From: JBGPBY01 sp041481485
GTDB taxonomy: Bacteria > Acidobacteriota > Terriglobia > 20CM-2-55-15
DNA length: 21,366 nucleotides
Reading direction: 5' to 3'
NCBI GenBank assembly: GCA_041481485.1
Contig: JBGPBY010000047.1
Coordinates: 1-21,366 of the forward strand
Both the position numbers and the translations under genes were made by a program. Below, one piece after another: positions 7,374 through 14,525 of the stretch. The notes under the pieces are model-generated. The model worked only from the letters and a program-made list of their open reading frames with translations. It was not told the origin of the DNA and did no database searches. The stretch's first letter is position 1. Each line of letters begins with the position of its first letter.

Positions 7374-8510
7374 ATGGGATTCAGAACCGACGCCATCCAC
7401 GCCGGACAGGAGCCCGATCCATCGACGGGCGCCATCGTCACTCCGATATTTCAGACATCCACTTATGTACAGGAAGAGCTGGGGAAGCATAAGGGCTACG
7501 AGTATGCCCGTACGCAGAACCCCACGCGCTTCGCGCTGGAGAAAAACATTGCAGCGCTGGAAGGCGCCGTTGCGGCATATGCCTTCGCTTCTGGAATGGC
7601 GGCGACGACGGCGATTACACAGCTCCTGCTGAAACAGGGCGACCATGCCATCTGCTCCGAAAACGTGTACGGTGGCACGTTTCGGCTGTTCGATAAGATT
7701 ATCCGTCACTTCGGTATCGAATTCACGTACGTCAACACGCCGGAACTGAAAGCCGTCGAAAAAGCACTGCGCCCGGAAACCCGCATGATCTTTATCGAGA
7801 CTCCAACAAATCCAATGATGGTGATTACGGATATTCGTGGAGTTTCGGCCATAGCTCACAGGGAGAATTGCCGCGTCGTCGTCGACAACACCTTCATGAC
7901 TCCATATCTGCAGCGGCCGCTGGATCTCGATGCGGATATCGTGGTTCACAGTACGACCAAGTATCTGAACGGTCACAGCGACAGTGTCGGCGGTGTCGTC
8001 GCGCTGAAGCGGGCTGACGATGCCGAGCAATTGAAATTTATTCAGAACGCGGCGGGCGCGATTCTGTCTCCTTTCGACTCCTGGCTGATTTTGCGGGGAA
8101 TCAAGACACTGCCGTTGCGCATGGACGTGCACAACGCCAACGCCATGCAGATTGCAATCTGGCTGTCGAAGAAGAAACAGGTGACACGCGTCCTCTACCC
8201 CGGCCTGCCGGATCACCCAGGACACGAGTTGGCCCGGCGGCAGATGAGAGGTTTCGGCGGCGTTATTGCATTTGATCTGGGCTCACTCGACGCGGCAAAA
8301 CGATTTTTAGGACGCCTCCGGCTATGCGCGCTTGCAGAGAGCCTCGGCGCCGTAGAAACGTTGATCTCTCATCCGGCAACGATGACCCACGCGTCCGTGC
8401 CGCCAGAGTCTCGCGCAAAAATTGGCATTACCGATGGGCTGGTCCGCATCTCGGTGGGAGTGGAAGAAGTCGAGGACCTGATTGCGGATCTGGAACAAGC
8501 GCTGAAGTGA
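7374..8510 (+). CDS. Cys/Met metabolism PLP enzyme (cystathionine gamma-synthase/lyase family)
   Basis: A fold-type I PLP enzyme of the trans-sulfuration family that joins or splits gamma-substituted amino acids such as cystathionine, homoserine esters or methionine. Length 378 aa is typical. Visible: SGMAA (73-77) at the PLP phosphate site, ENVYGGTFRLF (96-106), the substrate and PLP loop ETPTNP (142-147), D171 (VVVDNTF) pairing with the pyridine nitrogen, K196 in HSTTKYLNGHSD as the Schiff-base lysine, and the C-terminal SLGAVETLISHPATMTHAS that binds substrate carboxylate. Which of cystathionine gamma-synthase, gamma-lyase, methionine gamma-lyase or O-acetylhomoserine sulfhydrylase it is cannot be decided here. 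Only 12 bases separate it from ftsK, there is no Shine-Dalgarno, and a CATAAT hexamer lies six bases before ATG. The TGA stop lies at the edge of a long inverted repeat. Confidence 0.88.
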   Translation: MGFRTDAIHAGQEPDPSTGAIVTPIFQTSTYVQEELGKHKGYEYARTQNPTRFALEKNIAALEGAVAAYAFASGMAATTAITQLLLKQGDHAICSENVYGGTFRLFDKIIRHFGIEFTYVNTPELKAVEKALRPETRMIFIETPTNPMMVITDIRGVSAIAHRENCRVVVDNTFMTPYLQRPLDLDADIVVHSTTKYLNGHSDSVGGVVALKRADDAEQLKFIQNAAGAILSPFDSWLILRGIKTLPLRMDVHNANAMQIAIWLSKKKQVTRVLYPGLPDHPGHELARRQMRGFGGVIAFDLGSLDAAKRFLGRLRLCALAESLGAVETLISHPATMTHASVPPESRAKIGITDGLVRISVGVEEVEDLIADLEQALK

Positions 8511-8617
8511 GGAACAGCGGACTGTAGGCGCGGTCTATGACCGCGCACAAGCGGTGGGGTTGTATTCCTCAAAATTGTGCGCGGTCATAGACCGCGCCTA
8601 CAGTCCGCTGTTCCTCA
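8508..8617. repeat. 43-bp perfect inverted repeat between convergent genes, copy 3
   Basis: Arms 8508-8550 and 8575-8617 are exact reverse complements (43 bp) around a 24-nt spacer (8551-8574). Each arm contains the dispersed repeat core GTAGGCGCGGTCTATGACC, which is itself partly palindromic (GCGCGGTC TAT GACCGCGC). The left arm starts on the first base of the PLP enzyme's TGA stop. The element lies between two convergent genes, where the long hairpin could halt or stabilise transcripts from both sides. Confidence 0.92.
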
Positions 8618-8641
8618 AAAATATCCAGGCCCACGCCACCC

Positions 8642-8962
8642 TCATTTCCGCGTATTCGAATCCACCCACTCGAGGTACTTCTCCAACCCCGCCGCAACCG
8701 GCACCGCCAGAATTTCCGGCACCTCATACGCGTGCAACTCCCGGATCCTTGCCTCAAGTTCCTCGTACCGATCCCTTGTCGTCTTCATCATCAGCAGCAA
8801 TTCTTCCGACCACTCCATCTTCCCTTCCCACTCGTAGCAGGACCGCACCCCCGGCAACACATTCACGCAGGCCGCGAGCTTTTCCATCACCACCGCCTTC
8901 GCAATTTTCTCTGCGTCTTCTCTGGCGCCGCAGGTCGTAAAAACGATCAGTTTATCGGTCAT
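8642..8962 (-). CDS. cutA: CutA1 divalent cation tolerance protein
   Basis: A trimeric, PII-like small protein family historically linked to copper tolerance; its exact role is unsettled. The 106-residue product shows the family signature order: LIVFTTCG (5-12), the EKLAACVNVLPGVRSCYEWEGK segment (27-48), a SEELLLMMKTT strand (52-62), and HAYEVPEILAVPV (76-88) followed by YLEWV near the C-terminus. Length and order match full-length CutA. It is the only reverse-strand gene within the housekeeping block, convergent with the PLP enzyme and divergent from the phosphohexomutase, so it has its own promoter in the 49-bp gap before 9012. A purine-rich AAAAAAGG directly abuts the ATG, too close for a standard Shine-Dalgarno. 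Confidence 0.93.
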   Translation of the reverse strand: MTDKLIVFTTCGAREDAEKIAKAVVMEKLAACVNVLPGVRSCYEWEGKMEWSEELLLMMKTTRDRYEELEARIRELHAYEVPEILAVPVAAGLEKYLEWVDSNTRK

Positions 8963-9011
8963 CCTTTTTTCCCACGCTTTAGGTTATTGCCGTTGCTGTT
9001 ATCATCCAGAC

Positions 9012-10436
9012 ATGACTGCGAAGATCAAGTTCGGCACGTCCGGATGGCGCGCCATTATTGCAGACGAGTTCACATTCGCCAACGTCCGCGTGGCCAGCGA
9101 AGCCATTGGACGCTACGTGAAAACCCAAAACTCGTCTCCCACGATCCTGGTCGGCTATGACACGCGATTCGCATCCGAGGACTTCGGCCGTGAAGTCGCG
9201 CGCGTCCTGACGTCTCAGGGCATTCACGTGAAGCTGTGCTCCCGGGCGGTTCCGACTCCGGCCGTGGCGTTCACCATCATGAACGAAAAGCTCGACGGTG
9301 CGGTGAACATCACCGCCAGTCACAATCCTGGGGAATACAGCGGTATCAAGTTCTCCGGCTCGGACGGTGCTCCGGCACTTCCCAATGTTACGGGAACCAT
9401 CGAGGCCGGAATTGAAGCACTGCAGAAATCGAACTGGGAATTTTCAGCGCCGCCGAACGATTCGCTGATGTCCCTGGTCGACATCGGACCGGCCTATCTG
9501 AAGGATCTTGCCACCAAAGTCGACTTCGCAAAAATTAGCGATGCGAAGATCGGCATCGGTTATGACGCATTGCATGGGTCGGGCGCCGGCTATCTGGATC
9601 GCGTGCTCGAGGAACATGGAATCCAGGCGATCTCGCTGCATACCAATCGTGACGTATATTTTGGCGGCCATCATCCCGAACCGGCCGAAGAGCAGATGGC
9701 CGAGTTGAAATCCCTCATGACGCAAAAGTCGCTGCATCTGGGAATGGCTACGGATGGCGATGCCGATCGCTTCGGAGTGATGGATGAAGGCGGCGATTTC
9801 ATCATGCCCAACGATCTTCTGGCGCTGCTGGTCGACTATCTGGTGGAAACCCGCGGGAACAAAAATGGCAAGACCCTCGGCGTGGCGCGGAGCGTCGCCA
9901 CGACGCATCTGATCGATCGCGTGGCGAAGTTGCATGGCATGGAATTGCTGGAAACGCCGGTCGGTTTCAAGTTCATCGGCGAATATATAAAGGAGGGGCG
10001 AATTCTTCTGGGCGGAGAGGAGAGCGCCGGGCTTTCCATTCGCGGCCACGTCCCGGAGAAGGACGGCATCCTGGCCTGTCTTCTGATTGCCGAAATGGTC
10101 TCCAGCCGCCGAAAATCGTTGAAAAATCAGCTGAAAGAGCTTTTTTCACGCGTAGGCCCTGTGTACAATAAGCGCCTGAACATCAAGCTGGATCCGGCAA
10201 TTTCAGCGCGGGTGAAAGCCAAAATTGCAGTCGATGTTCAGGAGTTTCATGGTCGGAAGGTCGCGAAGCAGAATCGCACCGACGGCCTGAAACTGATTTT
10301 CGACGACGGCAGCTGGGTGCTCATGCGGCCTTCGGGCACGGAGCCAGTGGTAAGGTTTTACGCGGAGTCCACATCCACTGAGGATCTGGAAAATTTGCTG
10401 AAATACGGGAGACAATGGATCACCGAGCCATCATGA
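9012..10436 (+). CDS. Phosphoglucomutase/phosphomannomutase family enzyme
   Basis: An alpha-D-phosphohexomutase moving phosphate between C1 and C6 of a hexose phosphate through a phosphoserine, feeding sugar-nucleotide and polysaccharide synthesis. All four active-site loops are visible in 474 aa: TASHNP (101-106) with catalytic S103, the metal site DGDADRF (248-254), sugar-binding GGEESAG (334-340) and phosphate-binding RPSGTEPVVR (439-448). These match the family, but glucose, mannose or glucosamine specificity cannot be told from sequence by eye. ATG 9012 lacks a Shine-Dalgarno; TTATCA (8999-9004) lies seven bases upstream as a possible -10. The 3' end overlaps the FtsB/DivIC-like gene, so the two are probably co-expressed. 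Confidence 0.93.
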   Translation: MTAKIKFGTSGWRAIIADEFTFANVRVASEAIGRYVKTQNSSPTILVGYDTRFASEDFGREVARVLTSQGIHVKLCSRAVPTPAVAFTIMNEKLDGAVNITASHNPGEYSGIKFSGSDGAPALPNVTGTIEAGIEALQKSNWEFSAPPNDSLMSLVDIGPAYLKDLATKVDFAKISDAKIGIGYDALHGSGAGYLDRVLEEHGIQAISLHTNRDVYFGGHHPEPAEEQMAELKSLMTQKSLHLGMATDGDADRFGVMDEGGDFIMPNDLLALLVDYLVETRGNKNGKTLGVARSVATTHLIDRVAKLHGMELLETPVGFKFIGEYIKEGRILLGGEESAGLSIRGHVPEKDGILACLLIAEMVSSRRKSLKNQLKELFSRVGPVYNKRLNIKLDPAISARVKAKIAVDVQEFHGRKVAKQNRTDGLKLIFDDGSWVLMRPSGTEPVVRFYAESTSTEDLENLLKYGRQWITEPS

Positions 10437-10747
10437 AAGGCGTCATCGTTCGAATCGCTCTGAGCGTATTCGGATTGCTAACCGTCGCTATGCTCCTTCT
10501 CGCCATCTTCAACGACAAAGGCGCGATGGCCGCGTATGCCCGCTCCCTGAAGCTCGATGCCATGAACAAGGAAAACGCAGCAATCGAAGAACAAAACAAA
10601 CAATTGCGGCGCGAAAACAAAGCTCTCGAAGACGATCCCGCCGCAATCGAAAAAATTGCGCGCGAACAGCTGGGTCTGGTCAAACCCGGCGAAGTCATCC
10701 TGATCCTGCCGAGTTCCGAAGAAACCGTCCCCGCCCCAAAACCATAA
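10415..10747 (+). CDS. FtsB/DivIC-like septum formation initiator protein
   Basis: A bitopic division protein of the FtsB/DivIC family that bridges FtsL and FtsQ-type partners in the divisome. The 110-aa product has a short cytoplasmic N-terminus, one TM helix (about 8-31), a periplasmic coiled coil rich in Glu/Asn/Lys (about 46-75, ENAAIEEQNKQLRRENKALE) and the family motif DPAAIEKIAREQLGLVKPGE (74-93). ATG 10415 is preceded by GGGAG and overlaps the mutase by 22 bases. An alternative ATG at 10433 would give an ATGA overlap with the mutase stop; either is possible and shortens the protein by six residues only. FtsK lies in the same forward block. Confidence 0.88.
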   Translation: MDHRAIMKGVIVRIALSVFGLLTVAMLLLAIFNDKGAMAAYARSLKLDAMNKENAAIEEQNKQLRRENKALEDDPAAIEKIAREQLGLVKPGEVILILPSSEETVPAPKP

Positions 10748-10775
10748 TCGTTTCGAACAATCCGACAGGCATCGA

Positions 10776-10803
10776 ACTGTAGGCGCGGTCTATGACCGCG
10801 CAC
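10776..10803 (+). repeat. Dispersed palindromic repeat, copy 4a
   Basis: A 28-nt unit with the core GTAGGCGCGGTCTATGACC, including GCGCGGTC TAT GACCGCGC as an 8-bp hairpin. It is the same sequence as the left arm of the 8.5-kb element and the same orientation as copy 4b. Confidence 0.85.
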
Positions 10804-10845
10804 GATATTTTCGCTATGGATTACGCGCGGGAATCTCGATTCCCC

Positions 10846-10873
10846 ATTGTAGGGGCGGTCTATGACCGCCCAC
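10846..10873 (+). repeat. Dispersed palindromic repeat, copy 4b
   Basis: A 28-nt direct repeat of copy 4a with GGGGCGGTC TAT GACCGCCC replacing the GCGC stem. The changes are compensatory on both sides (G:C pairs swapped together), so the stem is kept. It matches the GGGG variant of the 4.9-kb cluster. Confidence 0.85.
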
Positions 10874-10939
10874 ATTTTCGCAGATTTGGAAATTGCGCGC
10901 GAAAAGTCCTTGATGGCTGCGCTCTGACCCCGGCCTCCA

Positions 10940-10962
10940 TATATATCGTGTCACGATATATA
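10940..10962. promoter_or_regulatory. 23-bp palindromic operator candidate overlapping a TATAAT box
   Basis: TATATATCGTG (10940-10950) and CACGATATATA (10952-10962) are perfect 11-bp inverted arms around a single T. The right arm overlaps TATAAT (10959-10964), which lies seven bases before the ATG of the ClC fragment. A dimeric repressor bound here would block the promoter. No regulator gene is adjacent and no good -35 was found; the regulator family is unknown (PadR- or GntR-like is a guess). Confidence 0.6.
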
Positions 10963-10971
10963 ATAATCCCC

Positions 10972-11439
10972 ATGAAAAAATCCGTCTTGTCCGTTTCCCG
11001 AGACCTCGGCGACTTCACCGCCGGCACCCGCACCCTGACCATTTCCCTTATCGCAATTCCCGTCGGCATCATCAGTTGCGTTGTTGGCCTTGGCCTGATC
11101 AAACTCATCGCCTTGTTCACGAACCTTTTCTTTCTTCAGCGCTTCGACTTTGCCACGCGCTCCCCGGCATCGAACCACCTCGGCTTCCTCGCCGTTCTCG
11201 TCCCGGTCGCCGGCGCATTCATCATCGGCCTCATGGCCCGCTACGGTTCCGAGCGCATCCGCGGCCACGGCATTCCCGAAGCCATCGAAGCCATTCTCAT
11301 GAACGGCAGCCGCGTGGAGCCGAAGCTCGCCATTCTCAAGCCGATGTCCTCCGCAATCTCAATCGGCTCCGGAGGCCCATTCGGCGCGGAAGGCCCGATC
11401 ATCATGACCGGCGGCGCCTTCGGTTCGGAGTGTTTGTAG
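10972..11439 (+). pseudogene. ClC chloride channel, N-terminal fragment
   Basis: 155 residues of a ClC-type chloride channel or Cl-/H+ antiporter. Two hydrophobic helices are visible (about 20-46 and 68-85). Then come GHGIPEAIEAIL (about 95-106) and GSGGPFGAEGPIIMTGGAFGS (about 132-152), matching the ClC anion-filter segments GxGIP and GxEGP. The frame then runs out as ECL and TAG at 11437-11439. The second half of the channel is missing, and the sequence passes directly into the post-channel linker and CBS pair in another frame, so an internal deletion near 11430 is the simplest explanation. It cannot form a complete pore. ATG 10972 is chosen because upstream in-frame codons run through repeat DNA; there is no Shine-Dalgarno. 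Confidence 0.85.
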
Positions 11440-11981
11440 CTTATGGATTCACCGTGCTGACAATGAAGCGCTCCATCCTTACTGAAAAGGTCAGCCGCCG
11501 CGGCTTCCATCTCAGCCGCGAGTATGCCGTCGATCCACTGGAGATTATCTTCGTGCGTGACGTCATGCGAACCAATGTAACTGCCTTGTCACCACAGACG
11601 ACCGTGGAGGAACTCGCGCGATTCGTGCACACGCATGAAAAGATTTCCCAGCGGCTCTTCCCTGTTCTCGATGCAAATCGAAAACTCGAAGGCATCGTGA
11701 CGCACAAGCAAATTCTGGAATGGATCGCGAAAGGCCGAAAGGGCTCCATCGCCGACTGGATTCAGCGTTCTCCAATGGCCGCTTATGTCGATGAACCGCT
11801 GCGTGCAGTCGTCAATCGAATGGCCGAACACCATCTCACACGCGTTCCCGTCGTGGATCCAGCCAATCCCGGCCTCTTTGCCGGCCTAATTTCACTGCGC
11901 GACCTTCTCCACGCCCGCGCACAAAATGTGAAAGACGAACGTCATCAGGAACGCATCCTGAATCTTCGTCTGATTTCATAA
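11430..11981 (+). pseudogene. C-terminal CBS-pair remnant of the ClC channel gene
   Basis: In the frame shifted relative to the channel fragment, GTG 11430 (after CGGAG) opens VFVAYGFTVLTMKRSIL, which looks like the last ClC helix with its conserved Tyr. The linker EKVSRRGFHLSREYAVDPLE follows, then two CBS motifs: VRDVMRTNVTALSPQTTVEE through LEGIVTHKQILEWI, and MAAYVDEPLRAVVNRMAEHHLTRVPVVD through FAGLISLRDLLHAR. In intact proteins this pair is a cytoplasmic nucleotide-binding regulatory domain. Its 184 codons are intact and could still be translated, but with no channel it has no evident partner. About 250 residues of transmembrane domain are estimated to be missing, judged from typical ClC length. 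Confidence 0.82.
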
Positions 11982-11991
11982 CGCGACTTGA

Positions 11992-12020
11992 TTGACGGAC
12001 CTGCTCAATCACCGTATAGT
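11992..12020 (+). promoter_or_regulatory. Promoter of the initiator tRNA gene
   Basis: TTGACG (11992-11997), a 17-bp spacer and TATAGT (12015-12020) form a near-consensus sigma-70 promoter. The predicted start is about eight bases before the tRNA 5' end, appropriate for a single-tRNA transcript. Confidence 0.75.
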
Positions 12021-12034
12021 AAAAGGCTCAACAT

Positions 12035-12106
<72 letters not shown>

Positions 12107-13315
12107 TTAGTTACGATTCTGTGGGCCCAAAATGGGCCCAAACCCACCACAAGCTTCCAAAAATATAGACTCTAAATCCGTCGCGTTTTGATGCACCGTC
12201 TCCAAATCGACGTGTGTGTAAACGTCGGCGGTCGTGCCGATGTCGGCATGTCCAAGCTGCACCTGAACCCGCTTGAGGTCTGAGGTCTTCTTGTTTAAAA
12301 GCGATCCCGCCGTGTGCCTGAACAAATGCAGACCTGTAGAACGGCTTTCCACCGCGATACCGGCCCGCTTCATCGCAGGGTAAAGAATATCCTCCCGAAA
12401 AACCTTCGGCTCAACCGGTCTTCCATCGGGACGATGAAACAAAAAGTCGTCCGGACTGCGAAATTCCGATTCCTCCATCAAGTCTCCCAGCACCCTCGCG
12501 AGTAGATCGCTCAATCCAACTGCCAACTGCCGGCGGCGCCGACGCTTTCGGGTTTCTTTTAATCTAGGAATTAGCTGGTTGCGATAGACGACGTGAGTGA
12601 AATGGATCAGCCGGCCGTCGAAATCGATCGATCGCCGGCGCAATCCGAGCGCTTCCCCCACGCGACATCCTGTCAGCGCAACTGTCCAAACCAGCGCCTT
12701 GTCGCGCTTTGTTGGAACCTCACAAATCAATGTCCAAAACTTCTCGATCGGCAGCGTTGGCTTCTCATCCTGAATGACCGCCGGCCGATGTACCCGTGGC
12801 CGGACGGGATTTTCCAACATCAGTTGATTGTCAACGCCAACTTCGAAAACCTCTGAAAGCAGGTTGTAAATGTTGCGCCGCGTCTTCGACGCCAGATTCG
12901 CCGGGATCAGCTTCTTGGCCATGAAGTCGGTTACCGTACGCGGAGTGATCTCTTCCAAACGCATATCGTTGAAAAACGGTTCAATCCACTTCCCGAGCAC
13001 CGAATTGTAACTATCCAGCGTCGACTGCCTCATGTTTTGGTTGCTGATATATACCGACCAATAGCTCTCAATCAGAATTCTGAAAGTGGCCCCGCACGCC
13101 GCCCGACCGTACCCTGCCGTATCGTTGATCGGCCGTAGAAGTTGATCCACCTCTTTTTCGGCCTGCTTAAAGGTCTTTACCCTGCGCGGAAGTGTCTCGG
13201 TCTTCCGTTTCCATTCGCCTGTCGCTGTCCGAACCCAATACCGGATTCTGAAGGCGATTGTGCCATCATGGCGTCGTCGTTCCTCAATGTTGCCATTCTG
13301 AAATGACTGGCTCAT
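12107..13315 (-). CDS. Tyrosine recombinase (phage/island integrase)
   Basis: A site-specific integrase of the lambda-Int type. The 402-aa product has an N-terminal AP2-like arm-binding part (about 15-65), a SAM-like core-binding domain (about 75-165) and a catalytic domain with R218 (TGCRVGEALGL), H330-x-x-R333 (HLFRHTAG), H356 (LGHADIGTT) and the nucleophile Y366 (DVYTHVD). The full RHRHY set is present, so it should be active. ATG 13315 has AAAGGAGC upstream. The stop TAA (12107-12109) lies immediately after the tRNA-fMet 3' end, the classical layout of an element integrated in a tRNA gene. The excisionase-like gene is 50 bases upstream on the same strand. Confidence 0.95.
   Translation of the reverse strand: MSQSFQNGNIEERRRHDGTIAFRIRYWVRTATGEWKRKTETLPRRVKTFKQAEKEVDQLLRPINDTAGYGRAACGATFRILIESYWSVYISNQNMRQSTLDSYNSVLGKWIEPFFNDMRLEEITPRTVTDFMAKKLIPANLASKTRRNIYNLLSEVFEVGVDNQLMLENPVRPRVHRPAVIQDEKPTLPIEKFWTLICEVPTKRDKALVWTVALTGCRVGEALGLRRRSIDFDGRLIHFTHVVYRNQLIPRLKETRKRRRRRQLAVGLSDLLARVLGDLMEESEFRSPDDFLFHRPDGRPVEPKVFREDILYPAMKRAGIAVESRSTGLHLFRHTAGSLLNKKTSDLKRVQVQLGHADIGTTADVYTHVDLETVHQNATDLESIFLEACGGFGPILGPQNRN
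12122..12140. other. Hairpin inside the integrase 3' end near the attachment site
   Basis: TGGGCCC (12122-12128) and GGGCCCA (12134-12140) form a perfect 7-bp stem with loop AAAAT, 16 bases from the tRNA end. It encodes part of the GPILGPQ repeat of the integrase tail. It could be a recombination arm site or merely reflect a peptide duplication. Confidence 0.4.
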
Positions 13316-13365
13316 TTCAGCTCCTTTCTCGTGAGCCAGCTCCTGCGTTTTCGGGCCGGATCATA

Positions 13366-13581
13366 TCATGCGACGGAAAGGGTATGAGGCGGGTGCTGGG
13401 CATCGGGCTCGTTCTCACAAGAGGCAAGCCATTGCTGCAATTGTTGAGATTTCAAATTGAAACGGATGGTTTTAGGGCCGAATCGAACGTGGGGGATACT
13501 CGCTATATGGCCGTACACCCAGCGAGGCTTTACGCCCATCATGCGTGCCAACTGGCCGACAGTCACGTACTCGTGTTCCAT
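13366..13581 (-). CDS. Excisionase-like winged-helix DNA-binding protein (71 aa)
   Basis: A small MerR/AlpA/HTH_17-type protein. VTVGQLARMMGVKPRWVYGHIASIP (6-30) has the layout of the excisionase helix-turn-helix: a strand, then two helices with the GVKPRWVYGHI recognition part. The following VRFGPKTIRFNLKSQQLQQWL (32-52) is the typical wing and final helix. It ends 50 bases before the integrase start on the same strand, so the two form an int/xis module controlling integration and excision. ATG 13581 is the natural start; no strong Shine-Dalgarno is seen. Small size and position argue for Xis rather than a general regulator. Confidence 0.82.
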   Translation of the reverse strand: MEHEYVTVGQLARMMGVKPRWVYGHIASIPHVRFGPKTIRFNLKSQQLQQWLASCENEPDAQHPPHTLSVA

Positions 13582-13659
13582 AATGCCACACCATTAACAA
13601 GTTGGGGCACGGTGGAGCGCCCTATTAAAGATGAGGGGGTTTGCACTGATTTTCTTTCG

Positions 13660-13710
13660 GAAAATTCTCATTTTCTTGAGGGAACTTCTCAAAATTGTGA
13701 GGTCCACGGA
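13660..13710. promoter_or_regulatory. Possible operator cluster upstream of the excisionase gene
   Basis: CTCAAAATTGTGAG (about 13689-13702) is a 14-bp palindrome with one mismatched pair, preceded within 25 bases by further CTCA and TGAG half-sites. The region is distinctly AT-rich against its surroundings and lies in the gap that should hold the xis-int promoter. It is consistent with repressor or Xis binding, but no defined promoter was recognised. Confidence 0.3.
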
Positions 13711-13784
13711 AAACCGGATGGCTCCGAAACCGAACATCAGTTGGGGCGGACTTACAGGACAGGCCGCCGCAGGGCCGGTGACTG

Positions 13785-14525
13785 CTAAATCGCGGTTCGG
13801 CCACCGTCGACGGCCAGGATCGCTCCGGTCATATAGCTGGCGCGCGGCGAGGCTAGGAATGCCACGACCTCGGCGATCTCCGCGGGGTCGGCCGCACGCT
13901 TCATCGCCGTAGTGGCACCGAAGGTATCGACGAGTGCGCGCACATCGGGCCGCGTATGGATAGGGCCGGGCGCGACGGTGTTGACCCTGACGCCGCTCGG
14001 GCTGTACTCGGCAGCCCACGCCTGCGTCAATGAAGCCAAGGCGGCCTTGGTGGCCCCGTATGCCGCACCGCCGGCAAGACCGAGGCTGCCGGCCATGCTA
14101 CCGATGTTAATGATGCTTCCGCTCCCGCGTGCCGCCATGCCTGGCGCGAACATCGCGACGAGGAAGAATGGCGCACGTACGTTGGCCGCGAACATCGCGT
14201 CGAACGACTCGATCTCGAAGGTTTCGGTTGGCCCCCATGCCGAGAACCCGGCATTGTTCACCAAAATGTCAATGTCGCCAACCTCCTTGGCGAGACGCAC
14301 GATGCTGTCGGCATCGCTGAGGTCGGCCGCTACAAAGCGGGCGCTGCCGCCCTGCCCATGGATCTCATCAACCGTCTGAGCGCCGCGCGCTGCGTCGCGG
14401 CCATGCACTGTAACGTCGGCGCCATCGCGCCCGAGTTGTAAGGCGATCGCGCGTCCAAGGCCTGCAGTTGCGCCCGTAACGAGGGCTTTTAGTCCCTGGA
14501 GATTGCGTTGTTGAGTTGTAGACAT
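13785..14525 (-). CDS. SDR-family oxidoreductase
   Basis: A classical short-chain dehydrogenase/reductase of 246 residues that moves hydride between NAD(P)H and a carbonyl/alcohol. Motifs: TGATAGLG (17-24) for nucleotide binding, D69 in AADLS, NNAG (90-93), N115, catalytic S143 (IGSMAG), Y156 and K160 (YGATK), then APGPIHT (about 186-192) and the C-terminal YMTGAILAVDGG. HGR at 41-43 after the second strand suggests NADPH preference. The substrate is unknown; FabG-like 3-oxoacyl reductases and sugar dehydrogenases share this pattern. ATG 14525 has AAGGA in position. It sits between the int/xis module and the CHAT group on the same strand, about 200 bases from each, so it is probably island cargo with its own promoter. 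Confidence 0.9.
   Translation of the reverse strand: MSTTQQRNLQGLKALVTGATAGLGRAIALQLGRDGADVTVHGRDAARGAQTVDEIHGQGGSARFVAADLSDADSIVRLAKEVGDIDILVNNAGFSAWGPTETFEIESFDAMFAANVRAPFFLVAMFAPGMAARGSGSIINIGSMAGSLGLAGGAAYGATKAALASLTQAWAAEYSPSGVRVNTVAPGPIHTRPDVRALVDTFGATTAMKRAADPAEIAEVVAFLASPRASYMTGAILAVDGGRTAI

Noticed and set aside
10792..10971. N-terminal extension of the ClC fragment
   Set aside because: It is translated from two repeat copies and the palindromic promoter region, so the start was set at 10972.
11076..11429. Upstream part of the CBS reading frame
   Set aside because: It is an Arg/His/Pro-rich out-of-frame reading of the ClC fragment, not protein. The real CBS-linked sequence begins at about 11430.
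13258..13788. 176-codon forward frame opposite integrase and excisionase
   Set aside because: No ribosome site and no domain; it is a shadow of two well-supported reverse-strand genes and runs through the AT-rich control gap.
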